DNA from: Hyalangium gracile
GTDB taxonomy: Bacteria; Myxococcota; Myxococcia; Myxococcales; Myxococcaceae
Length of the DNA stretch: 64,000 bases
Reading direction: 5' to 3'
Assembly (NCBI RefSeq): GCF_020103725.1
Contig: NZ_JAHXBG010000008.1
Location: forward strand, 411,379-475,378
Part shown: in pieces, positions 9,096 to 17,955 of the stretch
Position numbering within the stretch: position 1 is the first letter of the stretch
How the letters are laid out: every line of letters starts with the position of its first letter
Made by a program: the position numbers and the translations under genes
The notes under the pieces: model-generated
Database searches by the model: none
Told to the model about the DNA's origin: nothing
What the model saw: only the letters and a program-made list of their open reading frames with translations

Positions 9096-9610
9096 GCGCC
9101 CTTCACGTAGCGCTGGCCTCGGGGCATGCTGTACGGGGTGAGCGGCAGGAGCGCCTGGGGGTTGATGTGCGGCGGATAGGCCGTCGCCTCCGGGTAGGCC
9201 CTGCCGTACAGCGGAACCGAGTCCAGCCCCGCCCTGGGCGTCACGACCAGGCCGCGGCTGCGCCGGGTGTTGGCGCCGCGCGGGTTGTGGAACCAGGCCT
9301 TCTGTCCGCTGAAGTAGATGGCGGTCCAGTCGCGCTGGCGATCGGCCAGGTAGAACTGCTGGCCCGTGGCGGCCTTGTCCGCCCAGTTGTTCGCGCGCGT
9401 GGGGTTGTCGTTGATGAAGGGGTTGGAGATGAGCGGCGCGCTGAAGCTGGGAGCCGTGTACAGGTACACGAAGCTGGAGCCCTGGAGCGGCACGTCCCGG
9501 CAGTCCGTGGCGGTGTAGCAGTACGTCATCGGCGGCTGGTTCCTCCGGAAGTTCGGAGAAATCGTCACGACGTTCCGGTTCGCGGTTGCCAGGCTCCTTC
9601 GGGATGGCAC
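9083..9610 (-). pseudogene. Orphan C-terminal domain of a secreted N-acetylmuramoyl-L-alanine amidase-like protein
   Basis: The translated frame (up to 175 residues from a GTG at 9610) resembles the C-terminal SH3-like segment of large secreted amidases known mainly from actinobacteria: TGQQFYLADRQRDWTAIYF, QKAWFHNPRG and VPLYGRAYPEATAYP are characteristic. The catalytic N-terminal amidase domain and a signal peptide are absent; upstream in frame there is a TGA near 9650 and no good start. I therefore read it as a horizontally acquired remnant, although the C-terminal domain is intact and could still be expressed. The homology is from memory of the family, not a search. Confidence 0.55.
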
Positions 9611-9703
9611 GCGACGCAGGGTCGCGGCGCTTGGATTTCCGGTTATTCGTCAAATCAAGAATATGCGGAAATCAAGACAGGGCGGCCTGGGGTGAGGCCT
9701 TGC

Positions 9704-10090
9704 TCAGGAGCGTTGCTCGATGAGCTCCACCCGGTAGCCATCCGGGTCCTCGACGAAGGCGATGACCGTGGTGCCGTGCTTCATGGGCCCCGGCTCGCGG
9801 ACGATCTTCCCGCCGGCCTGGCGGATGGAGTCGCAGGTGGCGCGGATGTCCTGCACGCCCAGGGCGATGTGGCCGTAGGCGTTGCCGAGCTCGTACTTGG
9901 AGGTGTCCCAGTTGTGGGTGAGCTCGATGGCGGGGTGGGTGTCCTCGGGGCCGTAGCCCACGAAGGCCAGGGTGAACTTCCCGTCGGGGTAGTCCTTGCG
10001 CCGCAGCAGCTTCATTCCGAGCACGCGGGTGTAGAAGTCCAGGGAGCGCTCGAGGTCTCCCACTCGCAGCATGGTGTGCAGGATTCTCAT
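9704..10090 (-). CDS. gloA: Lactoylglutathione lyase (glyoxalase I)
   Basis: A 128-residue metal-dependent glyoxalase I, which converts the methylglyoxal-glutathione hemithioacetal to S-lactoylglutathione in the cytoplasm. The four metal ligands of the E. coli-type enzyme sit at the canonical positions His5, Glu56, His74 and Glu122, and both beta-alpha-beta-beta-beta modules are complete. The ATG at 10090 ([10 protein letters not shown]) matches the family N-terminus; a GTG two codons upstream is possible. It stands alone, with the TonB receptor diverging on the other strand. Confidence 0.93.
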   Translation of the reverse strand: MRILHTMLRVGDLERSLDFYTRVLGMKLLRRKDYPDGKFTLAFVGYGPEDTHPAIELTHNWDTSKYELGNAYGHIALGVQDIRATCDSIRQAGGKIVREPGPMKHGTTVIAFVEDPDGYRVELIEQRS

Positions 10091-10212
10091 GCCCACGCCT
10101 CATAGCCCGGCTGGTGGGCGAGGGGCTGTTGATTCAGCGGGGGAGGGGGGCTCGGCCCGGCCGCTTCGCTAGACAGTCATCTCGTGGCTTGATGAGGTGT
10201 CGGGCACCCATC

Positions 10213-12441
10213 ATGTCCTGTCGCTCTCGCTCGCTCGTGCTCCTCTCGCTGGGCGCCCTCCTGGGTGCGCTCCTGGGCTCGGGTCCGGCGTGGGGGCAGG
10301 CGGATGCAGGCACGGTCGCTCCGGAGGAGCCGGCCCCGGATGCGGGCACCGGGCGCCAGGAGACGCTCATCACCGACACCACGCGCCACACCGAGGCGCC
10401 GCTGGGGCGTGCGTCGAGCACGGTGGATCGCGCGGACCTCGAGCGCCGCCTGCCGCGCTCCGCCCCCGACGCGCTCCGCTGGGAGCCGGGCGTCTTCGTG
10501 CAGCAGACGGCTCACGCCCAGGGCTCGGCCTACGTGCGCGGCCTCACGGGGCAGCAGACCCTGGCCCTCTTCGATGGGGTACGGCTCAACACCAGCACCT
10601 GGCGCCAGGGGCCCAACCAGTACTTCTTCACCCTCGACTCGCGCTCCCTGGACTCGGTGGAGGTGCTGCGCGGTGGAGCCTCCACGCCCTATGGCTCGGA
10701 CGCGCTGGGTGGCGTGCTGCTCGCCCATCCCATCGAGCCTCCCACCACGCGCACGCCCTTGCGGCCCACGCTGCAGCTGCGCGGCGCCACCGCGGATCAG
10801 GAGCGCGGCGGACGGCTCCAGGTGCAGGGGGCCACCGAGCGGCTCGGCTTCATCGGCGGCGTCGGCGGACGGCGCGTGGGCCTGCTCGAGAGCGGCGGCC
10901 TCGTGCTCAACCCCAGCGACGGCAAGCTCCCCGAGGTTCCTCGCTTCGCGCCGGATGAGCGCACCCAGCTGGGCACCGGCTTCGATGAGCTCACCGCCGA
11001 TGGCCGCCTCGTGTGGCGCTTCTCGGAGCAGGACACGCTCACGGCCGCCGCCTACCTCTATCGCCAGTACGACGCGCCCCGCACGGACCAGTGCGCTCCG
11101 CCCTTCTCGCGCTTCGACGAGTGCATGCGGTACGACGAGCAGTTCCGCACGCTCGCGTACGTGGCCTGGGAGCGCACCGGGCCCGAGGGCGTGTCCTCCC
11201 GAGCCACCCTCTCGTGGCAGCGCCAGCACGAGCAGCGCATCTTCGACCGGCCTGCCTTCGCGGTGATCGATCGAGGCACGGACGACGTGGACACCTTCGG
11301 CACCACCGTGCGCATCACGCCTGCCATCCGCACGCTGGCCGGGCGCCGGCTGCTCCTCACCTTCGGCGGCGACGGCGCGCTGGACCTGGTGAGCTCCTCC
11401 GCGCTCACCCGCTTCCTCTCGCTGGGGGCCGAGCTTCAGCGCAGCCGGGGCCAGTACCTGGACGGCTCGCGCTACTTCACCGGCGGCGCCTTCGTGGATG
11501 GGGCCTGGCAGGTACACCCCCGCCTCACCGTACGAGCCGGTACGCGGCTGGGCCTGGCGCTGGCCCGTGCCTCCGCGGATCCCGAGTCCGGAACGCAGGC
11601 CGTGAACGGCCTGTGGGTGCCCTGGGTGGGCCATGCGGGCGCGGAGTGGCGGGTGACACCTGCACTCACGTTGCTGGCGCACCTGGATCACTCGTTCCGC
11701 GCGCCCAACCTGGATGATCTCACCTCGCGGCAGCAGACCGGCCCCGGCTTCCAGTTCGAGAACGCGGAGCTGGGCCCCGAGCGCGCCACCACCCTGGACC
11801 TGGGCGCCCGCATGCGCTCCGGGCCGCTGTCCCTGGAGGGCTGGGGCTTCGCCACCCGCATTCACGGCGCCATCATCCGTCGCCCTCGCGACGTGGGGGA
11901 CTGTCCCCCCTCCACACCCCAGTGCGGCTCGTCGTGGTCGCGCTTCCAGCTCGTCAACGCCGCCTCCGACAGCGTCCTCTACGGGCTGGAGGGCAGCGCG
12001 CGCTTGAGGCTCCCGGCCTCGCTCGCGCTCCAGACGGGCGTGGCCTGGGCCTGGGGAGAGAGCCCCAACCCCGCGGAGCCTCCCAGCAATCCGGCCATCC
12101 CGTATGCATCGCGCGTCCCCCTGTCCCGCGTGCCGCCGCTCAATGGCACGGCGGAGCTGCTCTGGTCCCACCCGTGGGGCTTCTCCGCGAGCGCGGGCCT
12201 GCGCTGGGCGCTCATGCAGGAGCGGCTCGCGGTGGCTGATCGCTCCGATGCGCGCATCCCCATTGGGGGAACCCCTGGGTACGCGGTGGTGGATCTGCGT
12301 GCCTCCTGGCGCCTGGGGACTCGGCTGGTGCTGGCGGCCGTCCTGGAAAATGTCACCGACGCGGCGTACCGCTCGCATGGCTCGAGTGTGAATGGACCTG
12401 GGCGCGGAGTGATTGTATCCCTGGAGACCACCCCTTTCTGA
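10213..12441 (+). CDS. TonB-dependent outer-membrane receptor
   Basis: About 742 residues. A signal peptide (SLVLLSLGALLGALLGSGPA) is followed by a short linker with a TonB-box-like ETLITDTTR, then a plug domain (DALRWEPGVFVQQ, YVRGLTGQQTLALFDGVRLN, VEVLRGGASTPYGSDALGG) and a beta-barrel ending in the aromatic ETTPF. Such receptors import iron chelates, haem, cobalamin or other scarce nutrients using TonB energy; the substrate cannot be read from sequence. An ATG at 10192 in the same frame is an alternative start. It is followed after 54 bp by a lipoprotein gene, suggesting a functional pair. Confidence 0.92.
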   Translation: MSCRSRSLVLLSLGALLGALLGSGPAWGQADAGTVAPEEPAPDAGTGRQETLITDTTRHTEAPLGRASSTVDRADLERRLPRSAPDALRWEPGVFVQQTAHAQGSAYVRGLTGQQTLALFDGVRLNTSTWRQGPNQYFFTLDSRSLDSVEVLRGGASTPYGSDALGGVLLAHPIEPPTTRTPLRPTLQLRGATADQERGGRLQVQGATERLGFIGGVGGRRVGLLESGGLVLNPSDGKLPEVPRFAPDERTQLGTGFDELTADGRLVWRFSEQDTLTAAAYLYRQYDAPRTDQCAPPFSRFDECMRYDEQFRTLAYVAWERTGPEGVSSRATLSWQRQHEQRIFDRPAFAVIDRGTDDVDTFGTTVRITPAIRTLAGRRLLLTFGGDGALDLVSSSALTRFLSLGAELQRSRGQYLDGSRYFTGGAFVDGAWQVHPRLTVRAGTRLGLALARASADPESGTQAVNGLWVPWVGHAGAEWRVTPALTLLAHLDHSFRAPNLDDLTSRQQTGPGFQFENAELGPERATTLDLGARMRSGPLSLEGWGFATRIHGAIIRRPRDVGDCPPSTPQCGSSWSRFQLVNAASDSVLYGLEGSARLRLPASLALQTGVAWAWGESPNPAEPPSNPAIPYASRVPLSRVPPLNGTAELLWSHPWGFSASAGLRWALMQERLAVADRSDARIPIGGTPGYAVVDLRASWRLGTRLVLAAVLENVTDAAYRSHGSSVNGPGRGVIVSLETTPF

Positions 12442-12448
12442 GCGGGTG

Positions 12449-12471
12449 GTCCGGCCTCCCTTGGCCCGGAC
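12449..12471 (+). other. Small intergenic hairpin
   Basis: GTCCGG at 12449-12454 pairs with CCGGAC at 12466-12471, just after the TonB receptor stop. It may protect the 3' end of the receptor message or lower readthrough into the lipoprotein gene; no T-tract is present. Confidence 0.3.
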
Positions 12472-12495
12472 GCTTCCACACAGGAGAAACTCCCC

Positions 12496-13605
12496 ATGAA
12501 GCGCATCTTGTGGATGGCTGCGGCGGCCTTGCTCGTCTCCGCGTGCGACGATGATCCGAAGCCCGACGAGACCCCGGATGAAGAAGTTCCCTTCGAGTGC
12601 ACGCCGGCTCCCGTGCAGACGGAGAACCTGGGCAGCTGCCAGCCCGCGGCCACGGACTACCGGCCGCGCGAGCCGCAGGTGAACAACTCCGCCTCGGATG
12701 CGTGGGCCGCGTGCATCTCGGATGACAACGTGTACCACCCCGTCAACCCGAACATCTCCACGGTGGCCCGCGTGGCGGCATTCGAGGACATCGCCCGGCT
12801 GCTGTGGCGGGACTGCGAGGCTCCCACGGCGGAGGACTTCGTCACCGCGTATGACAAGTTCACCCAGCCCGAGGGCCTGGGCTCCCGCGTGCAGCGGCGC
12901 GAGGACTACCACTACCCGCCGGCTCCCGGGGGCAAGCGCTGCCGGGACGAGGGCGTGCCCGAGACGGCGCCGGATCGCTGCGTGGGCCCGTCCAAGCTGC
13001 TGCCCATCATCACCGACGCCTTCACCCGGGGAGGGCAGGGTGAGGCTCCGCGCGTGCAGGCCGCGCGCATCGAGGCGGCGCTGCTGTGGTTCCTCTACAT
13101 CTCGCCCATCTCCGAGGTGAACACCTGCACCACCACGCCGAACGACTGTGACAGCTCGTGGGCCTACTACACGGGCGGCACCGAGCGCGGGGCGCCGGTG
13201 GGGCTGGCCTCGTACGTGCGCAACGTGGGGCCGCAGACGCATGACCGGGCCTATGACGCCGCGCTGGCGGTGCGGTGCTGGCGCAACCTGGACAACGAGA
13301 CGGGCGCCGCGACGAACACCGCGCTGCGCGACCGGGCGCTCGCCCAGTATGACAAGGCCCTGCTGCGCGGCGTGGCGCTCATCCTGCGCCAGCGCCTCAC
13401 CCAGCTCCCGCAGGGCTCCGAGGAGGACCAGCGGGTGCGGCTGACCTTCATCAACACCCTGGGGCCCTTCCTGGACCGGGAGGCCCGCACCCGCAACCCG
13501 GCGCTGGCCGACACCCTGAAGGCCGAGGTGTCCAAGACGAGCGCCGCGGACGTGGATGTCGACGCCGCCACCGCCGCGCTCGACTCCCTGTTCTCCTGCC
13601 CGTAG
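12496..13605 (+). CDS. Lipoprotein of unknown function, partner of the TonB receptor
   Basis: A 369-residue protein with a clear lipobox (LLVSACDDD, Cys17) and a strong Shine-Dalgarno (AGGAG) 9 bp before the ATG. The mature part has many cysteines outside the lipobox (for example ECTPAPV, SCQPA, TTPNDC, SLFSCP), consistent with a disulfide-stabilised extracytoplasmic fold, and is mostly helical. Its place 54 bp after the TonB receptor suggests a surface or periplasmic helper in nutrient capture. It lacks the GxHxxE signature of imelysin-type iron proteins, so I do not assign a family. Confidence 0.85.
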   Translation: MKRILWMAAAALLVSACDDDPKPDETPDEEVPFECTPAPVQTENLGSCQPAATDYRPREPQVNNSASDAWAACISDDNVYHPVNPNISTVARVAAFEDIARLLWRDCEAPTAEDFVTAYDKFTQPEGLGSRVQRREDYHYPPAPGGKRCRDEGVPETAPDRCVGPSKLLPIITDAFTRGGQGEAPRVQAARIEAALLWFLYISPISEVNTCTTTPNDCDSSWAYYTGGTERGAPVGLASYVRNVGPQTHDRAYDAALAVRCWRNLDNETGAATNTALRDRALAQYDKALLRGVALILRQRLTQLPQGSEEDQRVRLTFINTLGPFLDREARTRNPALADTLKAEVSKTSAADVDVDAATAALDSLFSCP

Positions 13606-13614
13606 TCGCGGCTT

Positions 13615-13648
13615 CCGGAGGGGCCGGGCGTTGGCCTGGGCCCTCCGG
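13615..13648 (+). terminator. GC-rich hairpin after the lipoprotein gene
   Basis: CCGGAGGG at 13615-13622 pairs perfectly with CCCTCCGG at 13641-13648, 10 bp beyond the stop codon. There is no T-run, so it is a stem-loop 3' end of the kind usual in high-GC genomes. Confidence 0.5.
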
Positions 13649-13697
13649 CGTGCGAGCAAGTTGATCTCGGGCCAAAGTCGGGGTGAGGTGGAGGGGA

Positions 13698-14903
13698 ATG
13701 AGCCCCTCCCCTCGACAGACCGTGCTGTGTCTTGCCAGCTTCTTCAAGGGCAACCGCTTCTTCCAGCGGCTCCATGAAGAGGGCTGCTACGTCATCCTCA
13801 TCACCTCGGACCGCTTCAAGGACGAGGACTGGGCCCGGCAGTACATCCACGAGTTCCACTCCGTGGCCTCGTTCGAGGACCGCACCGCGCTCCTGAACGG
13901 TGTGGCCTGGCTGTTCCGCAACCGGCGCATCGACCGCATCGTGGCCCTGGACGACTTCGACGTGGAGGTCGCCGCCGCCCTGCGCGAGCACTTCCGGATG
14001 CCCGGCATGGGAGACTCGGCCTCGCGCTTCTTCCGCGACAAGCTGGCCATGCGCGTGAAGGCGAAGGAGCTGGGCATCAACGTCCCGCGCTTCACGCCCG
14101 TGTTCCATCACCCGGACGTGGCCAGGTTCCTGGAGGAGGTGCCGGCTCCCTGGCTCATCAAGCCGCGCTCCGAGGCCTCCGCCGTGGGCATCAAGAAGCT
14201 GAAGAACGCGGACGAGGCGTGGGCCACCATCCACGAGCTCGGCGACCGCCAGTCGTTCCACGTCCTGGAGCAGATGATCCCCGGAGACCTGTACCACGTG
14301 GACTCGCTCATGCAGGACGGCAAGATCGCGTTCGTCGAGGTGGGGCGCTACGGCCGCCCGCTGCTGGAGGTCGCCCACGAGGGCGGCATCTACGTCACGC
14401 GCACCCAGCCGCGGGACTCGAAGGAGGCCAAGGAGCTCATCAAGAGCAACGCCGCGGTGCTCGAGGGCTTCGGGCTGCGGCGGGGCGCCTCGCACACCGA
14501 GTTCATCATCGGCCGCGATGACGGCAAGCCCTACTTCATCGAGACCTCCGCTCGCGTGGGCGGGGCGAACATCTCGGAGATGGTGGAGGCCGCGACCGGG
14601 GTGAACCTCTGGAGCGAGTGGGCCAGGCTCGAGCTGGAGGGCGAGGGCTTCGCCTACAAGGCCCCGAGGACGCGCGAGGAGTTCGGCGGCGTCATCATCT
14701 CGCTGGCGAGGGACGAGTACCCGGACACCTCGTCGTTCAACGATCCGGAGATCGTCGACCGGCTGAAGAAGAAGAACCACATCGGGTTCGTCGTGCGCTC
14801 CCCGAAGCAGGAGCGCGTCGAGGAGCTGCTCAAGAAGTACCTGGAGCGCATCTCGCGGGAGTTCCACGCCTCGCTCCCCGCGCCTCCGAAGTCGACCTCC
14901 TGA
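13698..14903 (+). CDS. ATP-grasp domain protein
   Basis: A 401-residue ATP-grasp enzyme related to the carbamoyl-phosphate-synthase L-chain fold; such proteins join a carboxylate to an amine or thiol through an acyl-phosphate. Residues 1-110 form a Rossmann-like pre-ATP-grasp domain. ATP-binding features follow: PAPWLIKPRSEASAVGIKK, HVLEQMIPGDLYHVD, and the metal-binding PYFIETSARVGGANISEMV. The ATG at 13698 has GGAGGGG just upstream. The substrate is unknown. It lies convergent with the M17 aminopeptidase and close to three more ligase genes, so it may feed the same pathway, but it is not in an operon with them. Confidence 0.85.
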   Translation: MSPSPRQTVLCLASFFKGNRFFQRLHEEGCYVILITSDRFKDEDWARQYIHEFHSVASFEDRTALLNGVAWLFRNRRIDRIVALDDFDVEVAAALREHFRMPGMGDSASRFFRDKLAMRVKAKELGINVPRFTPVFHHPDVARFLEEVPAPWLIKPRSEASAVGIKKLKNADEAWATIHELGDRQSFHVLEQMIPGDLYHVDSLMQDGKIAFVEVGRYGRPLLEVAHEGGIYVTRTQPRDSKEAKELIKSNAAVLEGFGLRRGASHTEFIIGRDDGKPYFIETSARVGGANISEMVEAATGVNLWSEWARLELEGEGFAYKAPRTREEFGGVIISLARDEYPDTSSFNDPEIVDRLKKKNHIGFVVRSPKQERVEELLKKYLERISREFHASLPAPPKSTS

Positions 14904-14928
14904 GTCGAGGGGCCCGTGCCGGACCAGA

Positions 14929-14980
14929 GCGCCGCCAACTGGTATGCTTGTCATACCAGTTCGCAGCAAGTCCGGCCGAC
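14929..14980. repeat. 52 bp dispersed palindromic repeat, copy 1
   Basis: Core palindrome AACTGGTATG (14937-14946), five-base loop, CATACCAGTT (14952-14961). The whole 52 bp is repeated in opposite orientation at 55178-55229 with only two mismatches. It lies between two convergent genes, as does copy 2. Confidence 0.85.
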
Positions 14981-15000
14981 AGGCAGGGGCCCGGACCACG

Positions 15001-15022
15001 GGCAGGGGAGACTGTCCCTGCC
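15001..15022. terminator. Hairpin at a convergent junction
   Basis: GGCAGGG (15001-15007) pairs with CCCTGCC (15016-15022), 15 bp beyond the M17 stop codon; it could terminate transcription from either side. Confidence 0.4.
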
Positions 15023-15036
15023 GAGAGCCAGGCCGC

Positions 15037-16599
15037 TCAGCCGCGCTGCCGGAGCTCGAGCGCCTCAGCCAGCGCCGCGATGGGCGAGGCGGTGGGTCTG
15101 CCGGCCTGCCAGTCCGGGGGCGTCACCACCACGCCCGAGATGTCCAGGTGCACGAACGGCAGCTTCGTGCCGCGCAGCCCCGACGCCACGTCCAGGAAGG
15201 CGAAGGGCCCCTGGTGGCCGCGCGGCGTGTCCACGCTGGCGAGCCGGTTGCTCGACAGCACGTCCTCCGTCGGCGCCTTGGGCGCGACGAACAGGTAGTC
15301 CTCGCGCCGCGGCACCGTGGACTCGAGCGGCTCGCCCAGCAGCTCGCCGACCTCGCTCAGCGTCCGGATGAAGCCCTGCGCCCGCGCCGCCCCGTTCTCG
15401 ATGGCTCCCACGTACGGCCCGAAGGCCCGGTAGACGTGGCCCGTCAGCGTCGCCACCGACACGAGCACGGAGGACGCCGGATCCGCGCCCTCCTTGAGCG
15501 CCGCCAGCAGATCCGCCAGCACCAGGCGCCCCTCCGCGTCGGTGTTCCCGATGCGCACGCGCACGCCCGAGCGCGCCGTGATGATCTCGTCGGAGACGAA
15601 CGACTCCTCGCCGATGCTGTTGCGCACCATGCCCAGCAGCGCCACCACGCGCAGCCCGGGGAGCTTCCGCTCGGCGAGCGTCCGCACCAGCCCCGCCACC
15701 GTCGCCGCGCCGCCCTTGTCGCGGGACATGCCCGCCATGCCGCCGCCCGTCTTCACGTCCGCGCCGCCGGTGTCGTACGTGACGCCCTTGCCCGCGAAGA
15801 ACACGGTGCGCGTGACGGGGCCCTCCGGAACCAGCTCCAGCGAGACCACGCACGGCTTGTGGTGCTCCACCGCCATCGACGCCCGAGCCACCGCCGCGAG
15901 CAGCGGATAGCCGGACACATCCCGCTGCACCGACACCTTCACTCCCGTGCCCGCGAACGCCTCCTCGCAGTACGCGGCGAAGCGCAGCGGGGTGAGGCGC
16001 TCGGGGCCTCCCGTCACCAGATCCCGGCAGAGCGCCCGGCCCGCCTCCAGCGCGGAGGCCCACGTCGCCGCCTGGCCCGGCAGGTTCAGCACCGAGAGCT
16101 TGCGCAGCTGCGTGGGCGGGGCCCGGCGCGCGGGAGACTCCCGCGCCTCCAGCGGCTCCCACGCCGTGGCCGCCGACGCCAGGGTGCAGACCTCCAGGGC
16201 GCGAGCGAAGCGCGGCTCCTTCGGCACGGCGACGGCCAGCAGCGGATGCGACGCCCCGGCCTGCACGGCCCGTGAGATGGCCACGGCGCTCGCCTCCGAC
16301 AGCACGCGGCAGTCATCCGTGTCGTGGACGATGGGCGCCGTCGGCATGACGATGATCCGTCCTCCCGGCGCGGAGGGCACGGCCACGACGGTGGGCCCCG
16401 GGCTGCCCTCGGCCAGGGCTCGATCCACGGAGAGTGCGGCCTCCACCGCCCGCTTCCACTCCTGCGGCAGCCCCAGCCCCTCCAGCGCGGCCCTCAGGGG
16501 CGCCGGAGCGATCACCACGAGTGCGTCCGTGTCCTTCGCCGCGGAAGAAATCTCCGCGGCACCAGCGATGCTGATTGGCGTGTTCACGGCCGGCACCAT
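15037..16599 (-). CDS. M17-family leucyl aminopeptidase
   Basis: A 520-residue cytosol aminopeptidase. The C-terminal catalytic domain carries the two-metal and catalytic signatures FFAGKGVTYDTGG, SRDKGGAATVAGL and the family hallmark NTDAEGRLVLADLL; the N-terminal domain is divergent as usual. It releases N-terminal residues from peptides and in several bacteria degrades Cys-Gly or other dipeptides. The ATG at 16599 (MVPAVNTPIS) is chosen because the longer open frame extends antisense through the subtilase gene. It is divergent from the subtilase with 78 bp between starts, so the two may share a control region. In this neighbourhood it may process the products of nearby amide ligases; that is inference. 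Confidence 0.92.
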   Translation of the reverse strand: MVPAVNTPISIAGAAEISSAAKDTDALVVIAPAPLRAALEGLGLPQEWKRAVEAALSVDRALAEGSPGPTVVAVPSAPGGRIIVMPTAPIVHDTDDCRVLSEASAVAISRAVQAGASHPLLAVAVPKEPRFARALEVCTLASAATAWEPLEARESPARRAPPTQLRKLSVLNLPGQAATWASALEAGRALCRDLVTGGPERLTPLRFAAYCEEAFAGTGVKVSVQRDVSGYPLLAAVARASMAVEHHKPCVVSLELVPEGPVTRTVFFAGKGVTYDTGGADVKTGGGMAGMSRDKGGAATVAGLVRTLAERKLPGLRVVALLGMVRNSIGEESFVSDEIITARSGVRVRIGNTDAEGRLVLADLLAALKEGADPASSVLVSVATLTGHVYRAFGPYVGAIENGAARAQGFIRTLSEVGELLGEPLESTVPRREDYLFVAPKAPTEDVLSSNRLASVDTPRGHQGPFAFLDVASGLRGTKLPFVHLDISGVVVTPPDWQAGRPTASPIAALAEALELRQRG

Positions 16600-16677
16600 C
16601 CCACAGGTCCTTTCGGGAAGAGGCCTGGAAAACCACTGGGCAGCACCGGAAGACGACCGGTATCTTGCTCGCCCCCC

Positions 16678-17895
16678 ATGTCCGACACCTCGACCAAGCC
16701 CAAACCCGCTGGTGACGTCGTCTACGGCGAGCGTCCGCTCCTCGAGCAGGAACCCCACACCGTCTGGCCGCAGGGTGAGCCCTCGCTGGAGGAGATCCTC
16801 CCCATCGCCAGCCGCCTCGCGGTCAACCCGCACTACCAGGGCAGGGGAGTCACCGCCGCGTTCCTCGACTCGGGCTTCTTCGCCCACCCGGACCTGATGG
16901 AGCCGCGCTGCCGCATCCGCCGCTACTACGACATCATCAACGACAAGGAGGGCCTGGAGCTCATCCGCAAGCCGGACAACTCCATGTGGCACGGGATGAT
17001 GACGTCCACCGTGGCCGCCGGAAACGGCTTCCTCTCCGACGGGAAGTACAAGTCCCTGGCGCCGGAGATGGACGTCGTCCTGGTGAAGGTGGGTCACCTG
17101 TCGCGCGTGAAACATGACGACATCGCCCGGGGCATCCGCTGGGTCATCGCGCGCAAGGACGAGCTCAACATCCGCGTGCTCAACATCTCGGCCGGCGGCG
17201 ACTACGAGGCCAGCTACCTGGTGGACCCCATCTGCCAGGCCGCCGAGGACGCCGTCCGCGCCGGCATCACCGTCGTCTGCGCCGTCGGCAACGCCGCCCA
17301 CGGCAACAACCGCGTCATCTCCCCGGCCAGCACCCCCGCCGTCATCACCGTGGGCGGCCTGGACGACCGCGGCGACCCCCGCCTGGGCCGCATGGGCACC
17401 TATTGGTCCTGCTTCGGCCCCACCATCGATGGTCTGCAAAAGCCGGAAGTCATGGCGCCGGCCATCTGGGTCGTCGCCCCCATCCTCCCGGACACCCCCA
17501 CCGCCCAGGAGGCGGAGCTGCTCACCCTGCTGGACGGCACCCCGGACTCAGAGCTGCTCAAGGTCCTCAACGAGCGCCCCGGCGTCATCCGCGAGCTGGA
17601 CTCGGTGAAGAACGATGCGCCCTACCTCATCCGACAGCTGATTGGCTCCAAGCTGAGAGACCAGAAAGTCGTTTCAGGGGCCTACAAGCACGTGGATGGC
17701 ACCTCGTTCGCCGCCCCCATCGTCACCAGCATCGTCGGGCAGATGCTCGAGGCCAATCCCAGGCTGGCACCGTGGGAGGTCAAACGAATTCTCATCGCTA
17801 CGGCGCGGCGGCTCCCGAGCGTCGCCGTGGAGCGCCAGGGGTGGGGCGTCGTCCAGCCGGCGGCGGCCATCACCGAGGCGGAGCGGCGCCGCTAG
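16678..17895 (+). CDS. S8 (subtilisin-like) serine peptidase, apparently cytoplasmic
   Basis: A 405-residue subtilase with the full catalytic triad: Asp64 in AAFLDSGFF, His105 in MWHGMMTS and Ser343 in GTSFAAPIV, plus the oxyanion-hole region AVGNAAHGN near residue 205. There is no signal peptide or propeptide; the mature fold starts at about residue 30. About 60 extra residues (roughly 271-333, charged and helical) separate the core from the Ser motif. The ATG at 16678 directly follows the divergent control region. It precedes the amidotransferase-like gene by 60 bp on the same strand and may be co-transcribed with the ligase operon. Confidence 0.9.
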   Translation: MSDTSTKPKPAGDVVYGERPLLEQEPHTVWPQGEPSLEEILPIASRLAVNPHYQGRGVTAAFLDSGFFAHPDLMEPRCRIRRYYDIINDKEGLELIRKPDNSMWHGMMTSTVAAGNGFLSDGKYKSLAPEMDVVLVKVGHLSRVKHDDIARGIRWVIARKDELNIRVLNISAGGDYEASYLVDPICQAAEDAVRAGITVVCAVGNAAHGNNRVISPASTPAVITVGGLDDRGDPRLGRMGTYWSCFGPTIDGLQKPEVMAPAIWVVAPILPDTPTAQEAELLTLLDGTPDSELLKVLNERPGVIRELDSVKNDAPYLIRQLIGSKLRDQKVVSGAYKHVDGTSFAAPIVTSIVGQMLEANPRLAPWEVKRILIATARRLPSVAVERQGWGVVQPAAAITEAERRR

Positions 17896-17955
17896 CAGGT
17901 TTGGGGCCACCCCCCCTTTTCAGCGCGGAGAGAAACCGGGTAGACGGGGGAGCAC

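Noticed and set aside
9083..9610. Complete N-acetylmuramoyl-L-alanine amidase
   Set aside because: The catalytic domain and signal peptide are absent; an in-frame stop lies just upstream.
12496..13605. Imelysin-like iron-uptake lipoprotein
   Set aside because: Context after a TonB receptor fits, but the GxHxxE motif is not there.
10177..13659. Very long minus-strand frame antisense to the TonB receptor and lipoprotein
   Set aside because: Arg/Gly/Ala-rich shadow frame typical of GC-rich DNA; both plus-strand genes have signal peptides and family motifs.
16600..17439. N-terminal extension of the M17 aminopeptidase frame
   Set aside because: It runs antisense through the subtilase gene; the ATG at 16599 gives a normal-length family member.
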